This document shows, piece after piece, positions 11,255-20,488 of a stretch of DNA of 64,000 nucleotides. Position 1 is the first letter of the stretch. Each line of letters starts with the position of its first letter. Under the pieces are notes generated by a model. That model did not search any database. It worked only from the letters and a program-made list of their open reading frames with translations, and was not told where the DNA came from. The stretch lies in the NCBI RefSeq assembly GCF_029639405.1, contig NZ_CP121274.1:2108001-2172000 (forward strand). Direction: 5' to 3'. This DNA is from Microbacterium proteolyticum (lineage in GTDB: Bacteria; Actinomycetota; Actinomycetes; Actinomycetales; Microbacteriaceae). The position numbers were made by a program, and so were the translations under genes.

Positions 11255-12286
11255 ATGGAACCCGATCCAGACCGGGCCCCGCGCGGCCTTCATCCCGCTC
11301 CTCGGCTCTGCGTGTTCACGGCGATCTTCGGTCGCTACGACGCGCTCCTCGACCAGCCCGTCTCCGCCCGCAGCGATGCTCGATTCATCTGCTTCACCGA
11401 TGATCCCGACCTCACCAGCGACACCTGGGAGATCCGGGTCGTCGAACCGGCTTTCGCCGCGGATTCCGTCCGCAGTGCACGGCTCCACAAGATCCTCGGG
11501 CCGCACGTCGATTTCGAGTTCGACGTGAGCGTCTACATCGACGCCTCGGTCCTGTTGCGGGAGACACCCGAAGTCCTCGTGAGCGAGTGGCTCCCGGAGG
11601 GCGCCGACATGGCGTTGCCGCTCCACAGCTACCGTGATCATCTCGTCGACGAGTTCGACGAGGTGATCCGCCTCAACTACGACGACCGGGCGCGAGTCTA
11701 CGAACAACTCGCCGATTACGCCGAGACGGCGCCGCACGTCCTCTCCGCCCGTCCGCACTGGACGGCGATGCTCATCCGCAGACCGAATGACGCGGTACGT
11801 CGCGCGATGCGCGTCTGGGCGGACCACGTCCTGCGATATTCGCGACGCGACCAGCTCTCGATCATGCTGGCGCTGGATGCCGGCGTCGAGTACTCGGGGG
11901 TCGAGGTCGACAACTTCGAATCCCGCTTCCACGAATGGCCCGCCATCAGCGGGCGCCGGATCGCGAAGGGGAAGGCGCCGAACCTCCCGATCGGGCCGAT
12001 GGTGGCAGAGGTGCAGCGGTCGCAGCGGACGATCGCGGAACTCGAAGAGCAGGTTCGAGCGTTGGATCCCGAGCGGGTCGCCGAGCTGCATGCCGAGATC
12101 GCGGATCTCCGCGCGCAGATCGAGGACGGCTTCCGGGAGCGGGTGCGCCTCGAGCAACGACTGGATCACAAGACGAGGGAGGCGGTCGTGGCATCCGAGC
12201 GTGTTCGTCACCTCGAAGCGCGACGCGGACGCGTGCGCCGCCTCACCGCGGCGATCTCGCGTGCCGCACGCGGGGGAGAGTCGTAA
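11255..12286 (+). CDS. DUF616/TOD1-type glycosyltransferase with C-terminal coiled coil
   Basis: 343 residues in two parts. Residues 15 to about 245 fit the glycosyltransferase family formerly called DUF616: CVFTAIFGRYDALLDQP, FICFTDDPDLTSDTWEIRVV, ARLHKILGPHVDF and VSVYIDASVLLRETPE follow the known order of aromatic, Asp and Lys blocks. Residues about 250-325 are a charged heptad segment (RTIAELEEQVRALDPE then ELHAEIADLRAQIEDG) predicted to be a coiled coil. The C terminus is basic. It sits directly after the Wzm/Wzt genes, so a role in finishing or sizing the exported glycan is possible; the sugar is unknown. No ribosome-binding site precedes the ATG, so translation may be leaderless. Confidence 0.8.
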   Translation: MEPDPDRAPRGLHPAPRLCVFTAIFGRYDALLDQPVSARSDARFICFTDDPDLTSDTWEIRVVEPAFAADSVRSARLHKILGPHVDFEFDVSVYIDASVLLRETPEVLVSEWLPEGADMALPLHSYRDHLVDEFDEVIRLNYDDRARVYEQLADYAETAPHVLSARPHWTAMLIRRPNDAVRRAMRVWADHVLRYSRRDQLSIMLALDAGVEYSGVEVDNFESRFHEWPAISGRRIAKGKAPNLPIGPMVAEVQRSQRTIAELEEQVRALDPERVAELHAEIADLRAQIEDGFRERVRLEQRLDHKTREAVVASERVRHLEARRGRVRRLTAAISRAARGGES

Positions 12287-12381
12287 GGACGCGAACGCGC
12301 CCCTGCGCGGGCCTTTCGCCGTTCGTTCAGATGCGGTCCCCTACCATGGAGTGTCGATCCACCTGCAGAACGCGAGCATTC

Positions 12382-13506
12382 ATGGACCTTTCCGTCATCG
12401 TTCCGACCTTCAATGAGGGTCCGAACGTCGCCGAACTTGTCCGTCGAACGACGGCTGCGGTTCCGGGTCGTTCGGTCGAGATCATCTTCGTGGACGATTC
12501 GACCGATGACACCCCGGATGTGATCCGTGCCGTGGCCGGTGAGGCTTCGGTTCCGGTGCGGTTGCTGCACCGCGACGAGCCCGTGGGGGGTCTCGGGGGT
12601 GCGGTGGTCGATGGCATCCGGGCCGCGCAGTCCGATTTCTGTGTCGTGATGGATGGTGACCTGCAGCACCCGCCGGAGGTCATCGCCGAGCTCCTCGCCC
12701 GTGCCGAGGTCGGCGACGCCGATGTCGTCGTGGCGTCCCGGTACATCGCGGGTGGGACGTCCGAGGGGCTGGCCAACGCGGTGCGCACGCTGGTCTCGCG
12801 GGGATCGACGATGCTGACCAAGGCGATGTTCCCGCGGAAGCTGCACAACTGCTCCGACCCGATGACGGGGTTCTTCCTCGTGGATCGTCGCGCGTTGGAT
12901 GTCGAGGGGCTGCGCCCGCGCGGGTTCAAGATCCTGCTGGAGATCCTCGCCCGTAAGCAGATGCGGGTGGCCGAGGTGCCGTTCTCGTTCGCGGCTCGCT
13001 TCGCGGGGGAGTCGAAGGCGTCGTTCAGTCAGGGCCTGCGGTTCCTGACCCAGCTCACGATGCTACGGTTCGGGCGGATGTCCGCGTTCGCGGTCGTCGG
13101 CGGGATCGGTGCGGTCGCGAACCTCCTCATCACGTGGGCGCTGACGGGCCTGGGCGTGCAGTACCTGATCGCGTCCGTCATCGCGAGCGTGCTCACCATC
13201 GTCGGCAACTTCCTCGCCCTGGAATACCTCGTGTTCGCCGACATGCGCGCCGAGTCCGGGCTGATGCGCCACCGGTTCCTGAAGTCGTTCACCTTCAACG
13301 GCATCGAAGCGCTCGTGCGCATCCCGCTGCTGTGGCTGCTGGTCAGCGCCGCGCACCTGCACGTCGTCATCGCCACCGCCCTCACGCTGATCGCGGCGTT
13401 CGTGGTCCGGTTCGTGTACCACGCGCTGGTCGTCTACGCCCCCAAGCGCACCCGCCTCGCGCAGATGCCCCTCCCCGAGACCCTCGAAGACGAACTCGCC
13501 GCCTGA
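12382..13506 (+). CDS. GT2 polyprenyl-phosphate glycosyltransferase fused to GtrA domain
   Basis: 374 residues. The N-terminal GT-A domain (about 1-225) has MDLSVIVPTFNEGPNVAELV, EIIFVDDSTDDTPDV and CVVMDGDLQHPPEV. The C-terminal part (about 230-360) carries four helices of the GtrA family (FAVVGGIGAVANLLITWALT). The fusion resembles Mycobacterium Ppm1-like and GtrB-GtrA proteins: one half makes polyprenyl-phosphate sugar, the other is thought to flip it. A lipid-linked sugar donor for GT-C enzymes outside the membrane is the probable product. ATG 12382 is preferred; an in-frame ATG at 12346 would add 12 non-family residues. A TACCAT element at 12342-12347 may be its -10. Confidence 0.88.
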   Translation: MDLSVIVPTFNEGPNVAELVRRTTAAVPGRSVEIIFVDDSTDDTPDVIRAVAGEASVPVRLLHRDEPVGGLGGAVVDGIRAAQSDFCVVMDGDLQHPPEVIAELLARAEVGDADVVVASRYIAGGTSEGLANAVRTLVSRGSTMLTKAMFPRKLHNCSDPMTGFFLVDRRALDVEGLRPRGFKILLEILARKQMRVAEVPFSFAARFAGESKASFSQGLRFLTQLTMLRFGRMSAFAVVGGIGAVANLLITWALTGLGVQYLIASVIASVLTIVGNFLALEYLVFADMRAESGLMRHRFLKSFTFNGIEALVRIPLLWLLVSAAHLHVVIATALTLIAAFVVRFVYHALVVYAPKRTRLAQMPLPETLEDELAA

Positions 13507-13545
13507 CCCCACCCGCGACCAGGCAACCCCCGGTCGGCCCCGGCG

Positions 13546-14517
13546 CTACGCGACGGGCTGAGCGGGCGCGAGCGGCGGCATGGGCCGCCACGACGCGTCG
13601 CGCGAGATCTTCCGACCTTCGCGCAGCCCACGGAACAGGTGGCTCGTGCCGCGCAGCTTCCGCTCGACGACGACCAGGCGGATGAGCTCCTTCACGAACG
13701 TCAACGCGGTACCGGCGGTGAACGGCAGCGGGCGGTAGACGCCGAGTTCGCGGTAGTACTTCGCGAGATATGCCCGATTGCGCATGATGTAGAACCGGTA
13801 GGCGTCGCTGGAGGCGTTCATATGCCGGATGCCCATGTCCCACTGCTTGATCTCGCGGGTACGGCGCAGGACGAACTCGTTCACGATGACGGAGTCCGTC
13901 ACGCGCGAGGCGAGCCACCCGTAGAGCTGGTCGTCCCAATAGATGAAGAACCGGGGATCGGGGAGGCCGATCTTCGCCACGACATCGCGGTGGATGAACA
14001 TGCCCTCGAAGCATCCGGAGTTCATCGGCTTGAAGCCGGAATCGTCGAAGCTCGCCGGGGCGAAGGGGATCGGGATCGCCATCGACTCGGCCACGCGGTA
14101 TTGCCAGTAGAACTCGCTGCCGTCGTAGTCGTAGCGGCGTCCCTGGATGCTCTGGAACCGCGGGGCCCAGCGGCCCATGCGCGAAAGACCGTCGGAGACC
14201 ACTTCCACGTCGTCGTCCATGAGCCAGATCCACTCGGAACCCAGTTCGTACGCCACGCGCATGCCCTCGCTGAAGCCGCCCGAGCCGCCGGTGTTCGTCT
14301 CGAGCCGGCGATACACGAGCTCGGTGGGGAGCCGGTCGCGGAACGACTCGACGACCGCGGTGGTGTCATCCGTCGAGGCGTTGTCGACGATGACGAGGTG
14401 TCCCGGTGCGGGGGACATCCGCTCGATGCTCTCGAGCAGTCGGGTCAGCAGCGGGGTGCGGTTGTAGGTGACGACGACGATGGTCGCGGACGCCGGATCG
14501 AAGGATGCCACGCTCAC
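13546..14517 (-). CDS. GT2 glycosyltransferase, GlfT1-like
   Basis: 323 residues. The GT-A fold begins ATIVVVTYNRTPLLTRLLES and continues with HLVIVDNASTDDT, NTGGSGGFSEGMRVAYELG and the metal site WIWLMDDDVEV. FFIYWDDQLYGWLASR supplies the later acidic pair. These blocks match galactofuranosyltransferases and rhamnosyltransferases of the GlfT1/Rv3782 type, and the gene overlaps glfT2, so it may start the galactofuranan by adding the first Galf residues to the lipid acceptor. GTG 14517 overlaps the glfT2 stop (GTGA), so I chose it over an upstream GTG at 14544. A rhamnosyltransferase role cannot be excluded. Confidence 0.8.
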   Translation of the reverse strand: MSVASFDPASATIVVVTYNRTPLLTRLLESIERMSPAPGHLVIVDNASTDDTTAVVESFRDRLPTELVYRRLETNTGGSGGFSEGMRVAYELGSEWIWLMDDDVEVVSDGLSRMGRWAPRFQSIQGRRYDYDGSEFYWQYRVAESMAIPIPFAPASFDDSGFKPMNSGCFEGMFIHRDVVAKIGLPDPRFFIYWDDQLYGWLASRVTDSVIVNEFVLRRTREIKQWDMGIRHMNASSDAYRFYIMRNRAYLAKYYRELGVYRPLPFTAGTALTFVKELIRLVVVERKLRGTSHLFRGLREGRKISRDASWRPMPPLAPAQPVA

Positions 14518-16424
14518 GCACGCTCCTCGAAGGTCGCGCGCCACTGCGCCTCGGACGCGAGATCGGGCAGCGCGTCACGGTACTGGCGCGACAGGCGCGG
14601 CCACTCCCGCTGGAGACGTCGGTGCAGGCGCACGGAGTCCACCAGCATGCGGCGGAACTGCGCGCGGTCGCGCGTGTAGATGTTCTTGCCGGAGCCGTCG
14701 GCGGCGCTGACGAGGGCGCTGTCGTACAGCGGGACGCGCCACCAGTGGGCGTCGCCCTTGCCGAACTCCACCTCGGGCTGCGCGACGTTCTCGGGACGCG
14801 GGGTGTGGAACCAGTGCGACACGAGGGTGCGCAGCGTGAAGGTGCGCAGGGCCAGGCCCGTGGGGCTGTCGAACTGGTTCTTCTTCAACCGTTTGAAGAC
14901 CTGGCGTCCGCGGCGCGAGCGCAGCGGGACGCCCGAATCCTTGTGGATGCGCGTCTCGGGGTGCTTCTGGGCGATGAGCCGGGCTTCGGGCATGGCGCGG
15001 GCGAGGGTCTCGCGCATGTGGGCGGGGCCGGACAGCACGTCGCGCAGCGCCCGGTGGCGCAGTTCGACGGGGTAGTACTGCATCATCATCAGGTGCTTGA
15101 GGTCGACCCGTCGACTGTGGCGGATCAGGCTGCCGCCGAGCGGGGACCGCGAGTGCAGGAGCGCCGCGACGATGCGGTTGCGGGCGTGGAAGTAGGCCTG
15201 CCAGTCGATCGAGTCGTCCTTGCCGACCCACGAGACGTGCCACAGGGCGACACCGGGCATGGAGATCGTCGGGTAGCCGGCATCCCGAGCCCGGAGGCAG
15301 AACTCGGCGTCGTCCCACTTGATGAACGCCGGGAGCGACAGGCCGATCTCGCGCAGGATGCTGGTCGGGATGAGGCACATCCACCAGCCGTTGTAGTCGG
15401 CGTCCAGGCGCATGTGGAGCGTCGGCGACTGCCGCAGGTTCGCGACGCTGAAGTCGTGGGGCAGGCGCTCCTGGAACAGGGCGCGCCACATGAACGGCTC
15501 GTCGTCGACGACCTCGGCCCACGCGTGGAGCTTGGGGCGGTCGAGCAGGTCGAACATGTGCGCGCCAACGATCGTGGGGACCGACGCGTAGCGACCGAAC
15601 ACGACCGAGCGGCGGATCGACTCGGGCTCGATGCGCACGTCGTCGTCGAGGAGCTGGACGAAATCGCTCTCGGGGCGTGCGAGGGTCTCGACCATCGCGC
15701 GGGCGAATCCGCCGGACCCGCCGAGGTTGGGCTGCCGCACGATCTGCAGGGTCTCGCCCAGCCGCTCCGCGACCTCGGGATACGCGGCCTGGTCGGTGAC
15801 GAGGTCGGTGCCCTGGTCGATCAGGAAGACGCGATCGACCACGTCGAGGACGTCCGGCGCGTCGGCGAGGGCCGCGAGCGTCGTGACGCAGTAGTCGGGC
15901 TTGTTGTACGTGGTGATCCCGATGCTGGCCTTGCCCGCGCGGACGGGCTCCTGCTCGGTGGTCCACTCCGCGCCCTCGAACATCGCGTCCGTGCGGTCGG
16001 CTGCCACGTCGAACCAGATCCACCCGCCGTCGCTGTACTGGTCGAGCACGAGATCGAACGACGTCGCAGCCTCGCCGCGGACCTCGCGGGTCTCGATCCG
16101 CTGCTTCGTGCCCGCTCCGTTGGAGCGGTACACCAGGATCGTGGCATCCCCCGACGTGCGAACGGTCAGGCGTACATCGCGCACGGCCGTCCAGTGCTGC
16201 CAGTACGACGCGGGGAAGGCGTTGAAGTAGGTGCCGAACGAGACGCGTCGGCCCGCGACGATGCGGGCGCGGTGGCGGTCGAGCACGTTGCTCAGCTGCG
16301 CGACGTTGGTGACCCGGACCGGCTCCTCGTCGATGGTCGACCACGTCTCGGGGTCGACGTACAGGGGGAGGAGATCGGGATCGCGGTCGAGCGGAAGCAC
16401 CGCGTTCTGCAGGGTGTACGTCAC
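14514..16424 (-). CDS. glfT2: Bifunctional galactofuranosyltransferase GlfT2-like polymerase
   Basis: 636 residues, essentially the size of M. tuberculosis GlfT2 (637). The family's N-terminal beta-sandwich is followed by a GT-A core with ASIGITTYNKPDYCVTTLAA, RQPNLGGSGGFARAMVETL and metal-binding VQLLDDDVRIEP (Asp 260-262). The catalytic acidic pair KWDDAEFCLRA falls at Asp 371-372, and ALWHVSW and YFHARNR carry the conserved histidines. GlfT2 alternately forms beta-1,5 and beta-1,6 Galf links using UDP-Galf, made here by Glf. Microbacterium wall chemistry differs from that of mycobacteria, so the product is probably a galactofuranose-rich wall glycan rather than arabinogalactan. The start is GTG 16424 with a weak ribosome-binding site. 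Confidence 0.92.
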   Translation of the reverse strand: MTYTLQNAVLPLDRDPDLLPLYVDPETWSTIDEEPVRVTNVAQLSNVLDRHRARIVAGRRVSFGTYFNAFPASYWQHWTAVRDVRLTVRTSGDATILVYRSNGAGTKQRIETREVRGEAATSFDLVLDQYSDGGWIWFDVAADRTDAMFEGAEWTTEQEPVRAGKASIGITTYNKPDYCVTTLAALADAPDVLDVVDRVFLIDQGTDLVTDQAAYPEVAERLGETLQIVRQPNLGGSGGFARAMVETLARPESDFVQLLDDDVRIEPESIRRSVVFGRYASVPTIVGAHMFDLLDRPKLHAWAEVVDDEPFMWRALFQERLPHDFSVANLRQSPTLHMRLDADYNGWWMCLIPTSILREIGLSLPAFIKWDDAEFCLRARDAGYPTISMPGVALWHVSWVGKDDSIDWQAYFHARNRIVAALLHSRSPLGGSLIRHSRRVDLKHLMMMQYYPVELRHRALRDVLSGPAHMRETLARAMPEARLIAQKHPETRIHKDSGVPLRSRRGRQVFKRLKKNQFDSPTGLALRTFTLRTLVSHWFHTPRPENVAQPEVEFGKGDAHWWRVPLYDSALVSAADGSGKNIYTRDRAQFRRMLVDSVRLHRRLQREWPRLSRQYRDALPDLASEAQWRATFEERA

Positions 16425-16472
16425 GAAGGGATCTTTCGTCGGAGGCGCAGGCCGTCGCGGCCAGCCCGCAGT

Positions 16473-17804
16473 CTACCCGGCGCTCTCCCGGCCCCCCTGA
16501 GTGCGGGCCGGGCCGTCCGGGGGTTCGGGGACGCGCTCCAGACGCTCGCGCCACGAGCGCGACTGACCGGCGCGGACGGCGCACAGGACGAGCAGCAGCA
16601 GCCCCGCGCCCGAGAGCACCGAGCTCTCGAACACGGACACCGTCAGCAGGACCACGAGGGTCAGCGGTGCCCACGTGTGGACCACCGAGCGCCGCTCGCC
16701 GGCGACGAGCCAGCTCCGCGCGAGAGCGAGGGCGCACAGGACGAGGAAGACGAGGAGGCCGACCCACCCCAGCTGCAGGAGGACGTCGAGGAAGGCGTTC
16801 AATGCCGAAGCGTGCTGCTGGCCGAGGGTGAAGTTGAGGGTGCTGAAGGGAGCGTCGGCGGGGTCCCACGGGCCGAACCAGCCGAAACCCACCACGGGCC
16901 GATCGTCGGAGAGGCGGAGGATCTCGCCCCACAGGTCGGTGCGCAGGGACAGATCGGCGCGGCCGTTCAGCGCGGAGGCGATCGCGAAGCGCTGCGCCCA
17001 GGCGAGGGCGGACAGGACGACGAGTGCGAGTCCGAGGCCGATCTGCACCGCCCGGCGCCGGCGCGCGGGGAGCGCGCGGACGGACGTGAGGGCCGCGGCG
17101 GCGAGCGCCGTCGCCGCAGCGACGACGATGACGGTCGGTGAGCCGCTCAACACGGCCAGCAGCGCCGCGAGGATCACCGAGGACACCGCCGTCGCGGGGC
17201 GGACCGAACGCGTGCGCCACTCCACCAGGAAGGTCAGCAGCGCCACGACGGTCACGACGCCCAGATCGTTGCGGCTGCCGAAGAGCCCCTGCACGGGGCC
17301 GAGCTCGGCGATGTCGCCCTGGATGCCGAGGAACGGGATGGGGGTGTCCCACAGGATGCCGCTGAGCACCTCGAGCACCAGGGAGGCCGCGAGCAGCCAG
17401 CGCAGCACGTCGCCCAGCGCCCGCACGCTCTGGTGCGCGTCGCGCACGTGCCCCACGACGACGCCGAGGAACGAGACGCCCAGGAGCGCTGCCCAGCCGG
17501 CGATGCTGCGGAGCGCGTCGGTGCTCCACAGGACGCTCGCGCCGGCCCAGAGGACGAGGAGCACGAGCGTGGTCGGTGCCAGATGGAGCACCTCGATCTC
17601 GCGGCGTCGGGTGACGAGCATCGCGCCGCCCAGCAGACAGAGGGCCGCGAGGATCGTCGCGTACGTGACGTCGCCCGCGGCGCCGCGGATCGCCGGGGCG
17701 CCGAACGTCGCGGCGAACACCGTGAGGGTGAACGCCCGTGCGAGCTCCGCCGAGGCCAGGAGGGTCCGGGGGTCCGGACGCATCGCGGGCCGTGCGTCGC
17801 TCAC
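16473..17804 (-). CDS. O-antigen ligase/polymerase family membrane protein (Wzy/WaaL-like), copy 1
   Basis: 443 residues, about 11 to 12 helices. The large loop between late helices contains LWGEILRLSDDRPVVGFGWF and QQHASALNAFLDVLLQLGWV, the two blocks that define the PF04932-type O-antigen ligase superfamily (Gly-x-Gly-x-Trp/Phe, then His with an Asn/Asp-rich helix). Such proteins polymerise or transfer undecaprenyl-linked glycan on the outer face of the membrane. GTG 17804 is chosen because its GTGA overlaps the stop of the preceding, closely similar gene. Polymerase and ligase roles cannot be separated from sequence. Confidence 0.85.
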   Translation of the reverse strand: MSDARPAMRPDPRTLLASAELARAFTLTVFAATFGAPAIRGAAGDVTYATILAALCLLGGAMLVTRRREIEVLHLAPTTLVLLVLWAGASVLWSTDALRSIAGWAALLGVSFLGVVVGHVRDAHQSVRALGDVLRWLLAASLVLEVLSGILWDTPIPFLGIQGDIAELGPVQGLFGSRNDLGVVTVVALLTFLVEWRTRSVRPATAVSSVILAALLAVLSGSPTVIVVAAATALAAAALTSVRALPARRRRAVQIGLGLALVVLSALAWAQRFAIASALNGRADLSLRTDLWGEILRLSDDRPVVGFGWFGPWDPADAPFSTLNFTLGQQHASALNAFLDVLLQLGWVGLLVFLVLCALALARSWLVAGERRSVVHTWAPLTLVVLLTVSVFESSVLSGAGLLLLVLCAVRAGQSRSWRERLERVPEPPDGPARTQGGRESAG

Positions 17805-19201
17805 GTCCCCGATCTCTGGGGTTCGCCGCGTTCGATCGCGATGCTCTGCTCGGCAGGTCCGACGCCCAGCAGGGGCGACTGCTTGATCTTCGACCCGAAG
17901 AGCACCACCAGCATCCAGCCCCACAACAGCAGCGGGGTCGACTCAGTGAGGCCCTGGACGACCAGGAGGGCGCCGACGAGCGTCGGGAGCAGGGTGAGGG
18001 GGGAGTAGGGCCGGTCGGCGCGCAGATCCCAGCGGGGGCGGTCGATCGCGAAGAACCACGATCTCCACACATAGGCGAGGAACACCAGAGCCAGGAGCAC
18101 GACGCCGACCCCGCCCAGTTGGAAGTACGCGTCGAGCCACATGCTGTGCGCCTGGACCACGGTCTGCCCGTGATCCACGATCCACCCGTCGATGAGCGGT
18201 TCGGACGAGATCCAGGGCGTGGAGAACCCCCACCCGATGAACGGATGCTGATCGGCCCGCGCCAGCACGTCGGCCCAGATCCCTTCACGCCCGGTGAGAT
18301 CGGCATCCCGCCCGAGCGCGCCGAACACGCTGTCGCGACCGAACCACAGAGCCGCCCCGCCGCCGACGCCCACGAGCGCGTAGAGCACGTACCACCGCGT
18401 GCGCTCGCCGGGGCGGCGTGCCGTGCGCATGACCAGGACCGTCGCGAGCACCAGCACGACGAACGCCGCGGCGACGACGGTCGTGGCGGAGCCGGCCCGG
18501 ACGAGCAGGAATGCGGCGATCGCGATCCAGCCCCACAGCAGCGACCGGCGGGGGGCCCGCGCGGCGTAGCGGATGGCGAAGACGATGATCGCGAGGAGCA
18601 TCGCCGCGCCCAGCAGGTTGGCGTTGCCGAAGATGCCCTGGATGCGACCGCCGTCGAAGAGGTTGTCGCGCGACCAGTAGACGATGGGGTCCATCCGGCC
18701 TTCGGGCCGCACGAAACCGGGCAGCATCGGGCCCTGGACGAAGATCGACACGGCCAGCTCGAACAGCAGCGAGAGCCCCACGACCCACTTGGCGGCCGAG
18801 GCCACCGCCCCCACCACATCGCGCCAGGTCAGGACGGCGCCGACGAAGAGGCCCTGGAACGTGGTGACGGCGAGCAGCAGCCAGGTGAGCACGGATGCCG
18901 CCGGCCACGCGCTCCACAGGATCGAGAGCCCGGCCCACGCGACGTACCCGAACGCGAGGAACGGCAGGCGCCGCACGGCGACCGGGGGACGGACGACGCC
19001 CCAGACGACAGCCGACACCAGCGCCGACGCGACCACGACGACGCCCGCCACGGTCGGGCCGACGGCGTTGATCACGCCGACTCCGCCGAGGGCGAGGAAG
19101 AGCACGAAGACGCACCAGGCGCGGAGGAGGAGGTGCCCGGTGGTCTCGCGCGGCGGAGCCGTCGGCAGGGCCGAGACCGGGTGACTGGTGTACATCGCCA
19201 T
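17801..19201 (-). CDS. O-antigen ligase/polymerase family membrane protein (Wzy/WaaL-like), copy 2
   Basis: 466 residues with about 11 helices. The diagnostic loop reads GIWADVLARADQHPFIGWGF then VQAHSMWLDAYFQLGGVGVV, so it belongs to the same superfamily as the next gene but is only distantly alike. RIQGIFGNANLLGAAMLLAI gives the conserved Arg/Asn block near the middle of such proteins. Tandem copies suggest a divided job, one polymerase and one ligase attaching the glycan to peptidoglycan or teichoic acid; this is inference. ATG 19201 is followed by a second in-frame ATG at 19195. TAGCCT lies 9 bases upstream. Confidence 0.85.
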   Translation of the reverse strand: MAMYTSHPVSALPTAPPRETTGHLLLRAWCVFVLFLALGGVGVINAVGPTVAGVVVVASALVSAVVWGVVRPPVAVRRLPFLAFGYVAWAGLSILWSAWPAASVLTWLLLAVTTFQGLFVGAVLTWRDVVGAVASAAKWVVGLSLLFELAVSIFVQGPMLPGFVRPEGRMDPIVYWSRDNLFDGGRIQGIFGNANLLGAAMLLAIIVFAIRYAARAPRRSLLWGWIAIAAFLLVRAGSATTVVAAAFVVLVLATVLVMRTARRPGERTRWYVLYALVGVGGGAALWFGRDSVFGALGRDADLTGREGIWADVLARADQHPFIGWGFSTPWISSEPLIDGWIVDHGQTVVQAHSMWLDAYFQLGGVGVVLLALVFLAYVWRSWFFAIDRPRWDLRADRPYSPLTLLPTLVGALLVVQGLTESTPLLLWGWMLVVLFGSKIKQSPLLGVGPAEQSIAIERGEPQRSGT

Positions 19202-19210
19202 GGTGCCCTC

Positions 19211-19216
19211 AGGCTA
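19211..19216 (-). promoter_or_regulatory. Candidate leaderless -10 before the Wzy-like operon
   Basis: TAGCCT on the minus strand, 9 bases before the ATG at 19201. It lies back to back with the manA promoter in a 63-base divergent gap. Confidence 0.45.
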
Positions 19217-19251
19217 CCGTCCGCGGATACGGGCGCCCAGGGTGCCGACGC

Positions 19252-19257
19252 TAGGCT
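19252..19257 (+). promoter_or_regulatory. Candidate leaderless -10 before manA
   Basis: TAGGCT within CTAGGCTGAC, 7 bases before the GTG start at 19265. The identical CTAGGCTGAC precedes the genes at 20982 and 25780. Confidence 0.55.
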
Positions 19258-19264
19258 GACGCCC

Positions 19265-20425
19265 GTGCTGATCGAGATCTCGAACACCCCCCGCGACTAC
19301 GCCTGGGGCAGCTCCACGCTCATCGCCGGCCTCGAGGGGCGGGCGCCGTCCGGCTCCCCGGAGGCCGAAGTGTGGTTCGGCGACCACCCCGGGTCGCCGG
19401 CGCTCGTGCACGACGGCTCCGATCGGACCCTCGATGCGTGGCTGGGCGCCCACGCGGGCGCCGCGGGCGTGCCGGCGCGGCTGCCGTATCTGCTGAAGCT
19501 CCTGGCGGCGGGGGCGCCGCTGTCGATCCAGGTGCACCCGTCGAAGGACCAGGCCGTCGAGGGCTTCGCCCGCGAAGAGGCAGCGGGCGTGCCGCGCGAT
19601 GCGGGTCACCGCAACTACAAGGACGACAACCACAAGCCCGAGGTCATCGTCGCCCTGAGCGACACGTTCACCGCGCTCGCGGGGCTGCGCGACATCGACG
19701 CGACGCGACGTCTGGTCGCCGCGCTCGGGACGGGCGACGGTGTGCGGACCCTCGGCGGGTTGTTGGATGCCGACGACCCGGCCGCCGCCCTCCGCGCGGC
19801 GATCGCGTGGGCGCTCGGTGAGGCCGACGCCGCGGCGATCGAGCAGATCGTCTCGGCCGCGGCTTCCGTGGAGTCCGGGGAGTTCGCGGGGGAGCTCCGC
19901 CTCGTCCGTGAGCTGGATGCCGCCTACCCCGGGGACCCGGGCATCGTCGTCGCCCTGCTGATGAACCTCGTCGAGCTGCGCCGCGGCGAGGCGATCTTCG
20001 TCCCCGCGGGAGTGCTGCACGCGTACGTCGCCGGCCTCGGTGTGGAGATCATGGCCGCCAGCGACAACGTGCTGCGCGGGGGGCTGACGCCCAAGCACAT
20101 CGACGTGCCGGAGCTCCTCGGGCTCGTCGACTTCCGTCCCGCCGCTCCCCCCGTGCTCGCTCCCCGCCCCGGCGAGGCGGGCACGGAGCTCTTCGCCCCC
20201 GGCATCCCCGATTTCGCCCTCGCCCACGTGCCCGGCGACACGTCGGGCACGGTGTCCCTCGCGGGCGTCTCGATCGCCCTCGCGGTGGGGGGAGAGGCCG
20301 TCGTCACCGGTGCCTCCGGGGCGAGCGTGACTCTGAGCCCGGGACACGCTGCGGTGATCACGCCCGACGAGTCGCCCCTGTCGGTCGAGAACGGCGAGGT
20401 CTTCGTCGCGATGCCCGGGGAGTGA
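19265..20425 (+). CDS. manA: Mannose-6-phosphate isomerase, class I
   Basis: 386 residues. It interconverts fructose 6-phosphate and mannose 6-phosphate with a bound zinc ion in the cytosol, feeding GDP-mannose and its derivatives. Diagnostic blocks are TPRDYAWGSSTLIAGLEG, LKLLAAGAPLSIQVHPSKDQ (Gln and His ligands) and DDNHKPEVIVALSDTFTALA (Glu ligand). The second His lies in IFVPAGVLHAYVAGLGVEIM, followed by the active-site NVLRGGLTPKH. The GTG start at 19265 puts the first block at residue 7. The gene lies next to a WhiB2-type regulator, as in many actinobacteria where manA, manB, whiB2, DUF3499 and the metallopeptidase cluster together; manB is not in this window. Confidence 0.95.
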   Translation: MLIEISNTPRDYAWGSSTLIAGLEGRAPSGSPEAEVWFGDHPGSPALVHDGSDRTLDAWLGAHAGAAGVPARLPYLLKLLAAGAPLSIQVHPSKDQAVEGFAREEAAGVPRDAGHRNYKDDNHKPEVIVALSDTFTALAGLRDIDATRRLVAALGTGDGVRTLGGLLDADDPAAALRAAIAWALGEADAAAIEQIVSAAASVESGEFAGELRLVRELDAAYPGDPGIVVALLMNLVELRRGEAIFVPAGVLHAYVAGLGVEIMAASDNVLRGGLTPKHIDVPELLGLVDFRPAAPPVLAPRPGEAGTELFAPGIPDFALAHVPGDTSGTVSLAGVSIALAVGGEAVVTGASGASVTLSPGHAAVITPDESPLSVENGEVFVAMPGE

Positions 20426-20488
20426 CGCGACACGCCGACGGAGCGTCGTGAAGGTTCACCTCGCCGTTGAGGGTTTACGATCCGCGAC

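Noticed and set aside
12308..12320. GGGCCTTTCGC shared by the regions before 11255 and 12382 as a promoter motif
   Set aside because: Distance to the candidate -10 differs by about 12 bases between the two copies; probably terminator remnants or chance.
13507..13545. Convergent gap after the GT2-GtrA gene as a further site for a palindromic element
   Set aside because: Only a four-base GACC/GGTC pair is present in 39 bases.
14575..18819. A 1414-codon open frame on the minus strand
   Set aside because: It runs through glfT2 and both Wzy-like genes in another frame, with an Arg/Pro-rich translation and no motifs.
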